NCBI RefSeq assembly: GCF_027595985.1
Contig: NC_073303.1
Coordinates: 27,475,347 to 27,539,346 of the forward strand
DNA: 64,000 nt
Direction: 5' to 3'
Origin: Sorex araneus
Lineage: Eukaryota > Chordata > Mammalia > Eulipotyphla > Soricidae
Shown: piece by piece, positions 60,066-64,000 of the stretch
Position numbering within the stretch: the first letter of the stretch is position 1
Layout of the letters: every line of letters starts with the position of its first letter
Notes under the pieces: generated by a model
Databases searched by the model: none
Seen by the model: only the letters and a program-made list of their open reading frames with translations
Told to the model about the DNA's origin: nothing
Position numbers and translations under genes: made by a program

Positions 60066-60605
60066 GGGTGAGGGCCTGAGCTCCTGAGGATGCTTTCAGT
60101 AAGCCCCACCTGAGCCGGGAAGACCGTGGTCAGGCCAGTGAAGAGCGGCTCCCTCTGCAGGGATTCCGTGGGACCAGAATTCTTGCTCTACGAAGCACGT
60201 CTGGAGACAGATGGACACCGTTTTTTCCCCAATGTTTTAGAGAACAGGATAACGAGAGGAGGTGCTTGAGGAGGCGAGTTTGAAGCCTACGACTTGATTG
60301 CCAAGTCACCGGTACCCAGCTTCCCTGCAGGAAACTCAGCAAGGGTGGGGTGGGACAGAACCAGGGATAAGGCCTCAGATTCAACCCCTGACACCACGTG
60401 GGGTCTCGAGAGCACTGCCAGCAGTGATCCTGGTCACAGACCCGGGGATCAACCCTGAGCTCTGTGGAGTGTGTCCCCACCCAAACAAACAAACAGGAGA
60501 TCTCAGGGCAGCTCCAGGACCAACCAGCCTTCCGCAAGAGCAGCCCGCTGGTCTGGGATCTGTGAAAGGTTTGGCCACAGGGCTTGCCCAAGCCCACAGT
60601 GGCTG
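60066..60605. other. Unassigned sequence with a degraded SOR patch
   Basis: 60,350-60,490 has ACCAGGGATAAGGCCTCAGA and AGCACTGCCAGCAGTGATCC. No exon supported. Confidence 0.45.
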
Positions 60606-60748
60606 TTTGTTTTAGTTTGGGGGCTACACCTGGCTGTGCTCAAGGTTCATTGCGGCTCTGCCCTCAGGAATCACTTCTGGAGGGGCTCAGGGGACCACAT
60701 GGGATGCTGGGGATCGAACCCTGGTTGGCGAACTATCTCTCCAACCCC
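60606..60748 (-). mobile_element. SOR SINE, 3'-side only
   Basis: GGGGGCTACACCTGGCTGTG to CGAACTATCTCTCCAACCCC; lacks CATGCAAGGCAAACGCCC. Confidence 0.8.
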
Positions 60749-60780
60749 TGCATTTTTCTTTTCTCTTAATTGTGCTGGGT

Positions 60781-60964
60781 GGGGCTGGAGTGATAGCACA
60801 CTGGCTCGGGCGTTTGCCTTGCACGAGGCCAACCGGGGTTCGATTCCCAGCATCCCATATAGTCCCTGAGCACTGCCAGGAGTAATTTCTGAGTGCAAAG
60901 CCAGGAGTGACCCCTGTGCGTTGCCAGGTGTGACCCAAAAAGCAAAAAAAAAAAAAAAAAAAAA
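60781..60964 (+). mobile_element. SOR SINE with TSD
   Basis: Flanks TTAATTGTGCTGGGT and TTAATGGTGCTGGGT (14 of 15). Long poly(A). Confidence 0.95.
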
Positions 60965-61079
60965 ATTAATGGTGCTGGGTTGAAACCCAATCTTCTGCAT
61001 GTAAGACATGAGCTTTGCCCTGAGCAAACACCATGATCTCTTAGCATCTGTATTGCAAACCATAATGCACAAAAGGAAA

Positions 61080-61290
61080 AGGAGAGAGAGAGCAAGAAGG
61101 AAAGTGTCTCCCATAGAGGGAAGCTGGGTGTAGGGGGTGGGGGGCTGGGTGGTGGTGGTGGTGAGAAAACAGGGGGTGGTGGGAAATGTGCACTGGCGGA
61201 GGGATGGGTGCTGGATCATTGTATGACTGAAACCCAATTATGAACAGCTTGGTAATGGTCTATCTCAGGGATATCCAATTAAAAAATTTT
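61080..61290 (+). mobile_element. L1-type 3' end
   Basis: G-rich tract with (GGT)n, GTGCACTGGCGGAGGGATGG, GGTCTATCTCAGGGATATCC, A-rich end. Confidence 0.6.
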
Positions 61291-61424
61291 TTCTTTAAAG
61301 TAATGTGGAGTTTATACCCAATTCTATCAGCTTAATCAACGGCTGAATAAAAGCAGTATTCCTACATAAAAAATAAAATAAAATAATAAATAAATAAATA
61401 AATAAAAGTGAAGCTGGCAAGGGT

Positions 61425-61820
61425 GGAGTGATAGTACAGTAGGGAGGGCACTTGCCTTGCAAGCAGCTGAGCCACCTGAGACCCTCAGCGTCTCATGGTC
61501 TCCAGCACCTCCAGGAGTAATTCCTGAGGCCGAGTTAGGACTAAACCCTGAGCACGACTGGGTGTGGCTAGAAAACAAAAACAACAAAAGACAGGAATGC
61601 ATGCTTTGCACACAGGAGGCCCAGACTGAAATCCTGGCACTACAGGGAGAGTGTTCTTAAAAAAGAAAAAAAAAAATCCTAGGGCCTTAAACAATAGTTC
61701 TGTGGGTAGAGCACTTGCCTTATATGCAGCCCACCCAGGTTCGATCCCCAGAGCCCGTATGGTCCTCCAAACCCTACGAGGAGTGACCCCTGAGCACAGA
61801 GCCAGGAGTAAGCACTCTCA
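61425..61820 (+). mobile_element. Two diverged SOR SINEs with an older tRNA-type fragment between
   Basis: 61,425-61,580; 61,592-61,660 (GCATGCTTTGCACACAGGAG); 61,681-61,820. Confidence 0.7.
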
Positions 61821-61831
61821 GGACCCCCTAC

Positions 61832-62006
61832 ATTTTTTTTTCTTTTTCATTTCAGTAACCCTGAAATGCACAGGGGTTACTTCTGGCTCTGCACTCAGGA
61901 ATTACTCCTGGCGGTGCTCAGGGGACCATATGGGATGCTGGGGATTGAACCCGGTTCGGCCCCGTGCAAGGCAAACGCCCTACCCACTGTGCTATCGCTC
62001 CAGACA
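61832..62006 (-). mobile_element. SOR SINE
   Basis: GCACAGGGGTTACTTCTGGC to GCTATCGCTCCAGACAC. Confidence 0.92.
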
Positions 62007-62077
62007 CTATTTTTTTTTTAAAATAGCAGATAATAAAAGGATGAAGGGGGAATCCTGACAAGAAATATCTCTTTTGG

Positions 62078-62330
62078 GGGCTGGAGTGATAGTGCAGTGG
62101 GTAGAGCGTTTGCCTCACACGCAGCCAACCCAGGTTTGATCCCGGCATCCCCTACTGTCCCCTGAGCACTGCCAGTAGCAATTCATGAGTGCAGAGCCAG
62201 GAGTAACCCCTGAGCATTGCCAGGTGTGACTCAAAATGCAAAAACAATTAAAAAAAATAAAGGAAAGGAAAAAAATGTCTCTTTTGGGGCCAGAGCAATA
62301 GTACGGTGGTAAGGCATTTGTCTTGCCTAC
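62078..62330 (+). mobile_element. SOR SINE followed by a 5' SOR fragment
   Basis: 62,078-62,275 is full, with TCTCTTTTGGGG before and after. 62,284-62,330 is only the first 45 bases of a second copy. Confidence 0.85.
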
Positions 62331-62551
62331 TCTACATACCTAACTCTCACATTATTTGATTTCTTCACCCCATGATTAAAAAATGACCTGTAATCATTTG
62401 TTTTTCTGCATCAGGGAGTGAACCCAGAACATGAAGTGACTGAGCCTGTGCTCTATCGCTGACCCACATCTCTCGCCCCCGTCTGCAGTTTTGTTCTGAA
62501 GCGGTCCAATGGGCCTCTGGTTCATTGTAATCAGTTATAATAGACCTGGAG
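62331..62551. other. Unassigned sequence
   Basis: 62,395-62,490 may be a reversed non-SOR tRNA-type SINE (GGGAGTGAACCCAGAACATG). Nothing else. Confidence 0.4.
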
Positions 62552-62911
62552 ATTCTTTTGTTTGGGGTTTTTTGCGGGGGATCACACCCAGCGATGCTCA
62601 GGGGTTACTCCTGGCTCTGCACTCAGGAATCATTCCTGGTGGTGCCCAGGGACCCTATGGGATGCAGGGAATGAACCTGGATCCATGCAAGCAAGACAAG
62701 CACCCTCCCTGCTGTACTATCACTCTGGCCCCTGGGGGGTGGGAGGGCTTAGGGGGCACGCCCTGCAGTACTCCTAGGGCGTACTCCTAGCTCTGTGCTC
62801 AGGACGCACTTCTGGCGGGGCTCAGGGGATCCTATGGGATGACAGGGATCAAACCCAGGTCAGCTGCAGGCAAGGCAAGTGCCTTATCCCTATACTAGCT
62901 CTCCAGTCCAA
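62552..62911 (-). mobile_element. Two SOR SINEs
   Basis: 62,552-62,733 (ATCACACCCAGCGATGCTCA) and an older copy at 62,745-62,911. Confidence 0.82.
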
Positions 62912-63024
62912 TTATAACTGATTTCCTCCTTTTTCCCTCTGGCCCCTGGGAATCTTCTCTAGGAGGCTAGTTCACTGGTGAGCACACCTGCCTACACGTG
63001 CCTATTCAGAAGCCTCAGATGTCT

Positions 63025-63207
63025 TTTTTTTTTTTTTTTTTTTGCTTTTTGGGTCACACCCGGCGATGCTCAGGGGCTACTCCTGGCTCTACACTCAGGA
63101 ATTACTCCTGGCGGTGCTCGGGGGACCATATGGGATGCTGGGAATCAAACCCGGCTCGGCCGCGTGTAAGGCAAACGCCCTACCCGCTGTGCTATCGCTC
63201 CAGGCCC
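63025..63207 (-). mobile_element. SOR SINE
   Basis: Flanks CCTCAGATGTCT / CCTCAGACGTCT. Near-consensus. Confidence 0.95.
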
Positions 63208-63934
63208 TCAGACGTCTCTTTATCTTTGCTGAGCTGGGGACCGAACCCAGGGCCTCACTTGCAAACCGTTCCACACTGGCCGCACGCTTCCTTTTAAACC
63301 GTTTATTCTCTCGGCCAGCTAAGTCTGGCTGGACATGGGAACAGGGGCCGTGTGGCCAGCTTCCATCTCTAGCAGTTCTTAGCTGCCTCAGGGAGGGTGT
63401 CCCGTCTGTGAAAGCCTCAGGCAAAGGAGCACGCGGGAGGAAACGGCTGCTGGACCCGCAGAGGCCGGAAGGGGTTGGGCTCCCCCTGGCCTTGGCAGCT
63501 GTGCAGACCCACTCGTTCTCTCGGAAACGCGTGCATCCGAGCAGCCCCAGACTAGCTCGCTTGCTCGCACCCAGCTCTCCAGGCCGAACCTTCACCTCGC
63601 GTAAGCCCAGGGAGGCGGCCACACCGTGGAAGCAGCACCGCGCGAGCCTGCAGCCTCTTCTCCCTGACAGGTGGTGCGGTCCTGGGCCCAGAGACCACAT
63701 TCCAGGAAGAAAGTTGCATTTGCTGCGGGGTTGACTACGAGGGACGCACCCAAGTTCAGGAAACCTCGAATACAGTAGCTCACTTTGAGAGAACAAAGGA
63801 GCACATGTCTCCGTGGCTTTAGAGAAATACTTTTTAATAGAATAATCAAAACTTTTTGCAACTTTGTGCCTGCTTTCTCTCCCCACCCCACCACCCCCAA
63901 AGTACAAGGATTCTCTGGACTTAAAGCTAAAACA
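63208..63934. other. GC-rich unassigned sequence near the right edge
   Basis: 63,400-63,660 has more CpG than other intergenic DNA here. No convincing start codon, splice sites or conserved protein recognised on either strand. Confidence 0.45.
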
Positions 63935-64000
63935 TGAAGGCTGAATCGATAGCACAGTGGGTAGGGCGTTTGCCTTGCACACGCCAATCCAGGTTCAATT
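63935..64000 (+). mobile_element. SOR SINE, cut by the window edge
   Basis: GCTGAATCGATAGCACAGTG through GGTTCAATT. Confidence 0.9.

Overview
This is nuclear DNA from a placental mammal, most likely a shrew (Soricidae; Sorex-like). Two things show this. First, four spliced genes read as clear orthologues of human chromosome 6p21.3 genes in conserved order: SYNGAP1, CUTA, PHF1 and KIFC1, next to the extended MHC class II region. Second, the window is full of a tRNA-derived SINE of about 170 bp (head GGGGCTGGAGCGATAGCACA, B-box GGTTCGATTCC, A-rich tail) that I recognise from memory as the shrew SOR family. The genus is inference.

Layout. 1-8,730: 5' end of SYNGAP1 (minus strand); coding exons 1-3 are present and the rest lies off the left edge. 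Intron 3 holds a CpG island that looks like an internal promoter. 8,730-10,500: head-to-head spacer whose CUTA side has five CACGTG E-boxes and four CCAAT boxes. 10,509-11,822: CUTA (plus strand, six exons). 11,958-16,770: PHF1 (minus strand, fourteen coding exons plus a predicted 5' UTR exon), tail-to-tail with CUTA with poly(A) signals only about 140 bp apart. 16,560-17,720: PHF1 CpG-island promoter. 17,869-34,450: KIFC1 (minus strand, eleven coding exons); a 12-bp CHR palindrome and paired CCAAT boxes upstream of its start codon suit a G2/M-regulated kinesin. 34,450-64,000: no protein-coding gene found. This block is made of SOR SINEs in both orientations, a second SINE family sharing the SOR head, L1 fragments, LTRs, an old DNA transposon, a U2 snRNA retropseudogene and microsatellites.

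The genes are independent housekeeping or neuronal genes: a synaptic Ras/Rap GAP, a CutA trimer protein, a PRC2-associated H3K36me3 reader and a minus-end mitotic kinesin. They do not form a pathway. The most informative material is in the repeats. Insertion order can be read from target-site duplications (TSDs): two nested class II solo LTRs, a SINE inside an LTR whose empty-site relative lies 8 kb away, two SINEs stacked on one target, a composite SINE family, and a 668-bp L1-tailed retroposon with a perfect 15-bp TSD. Exon borders were set by hand from GT/AG sites, reading frame and remembered human protein sequences; no alignment was run.
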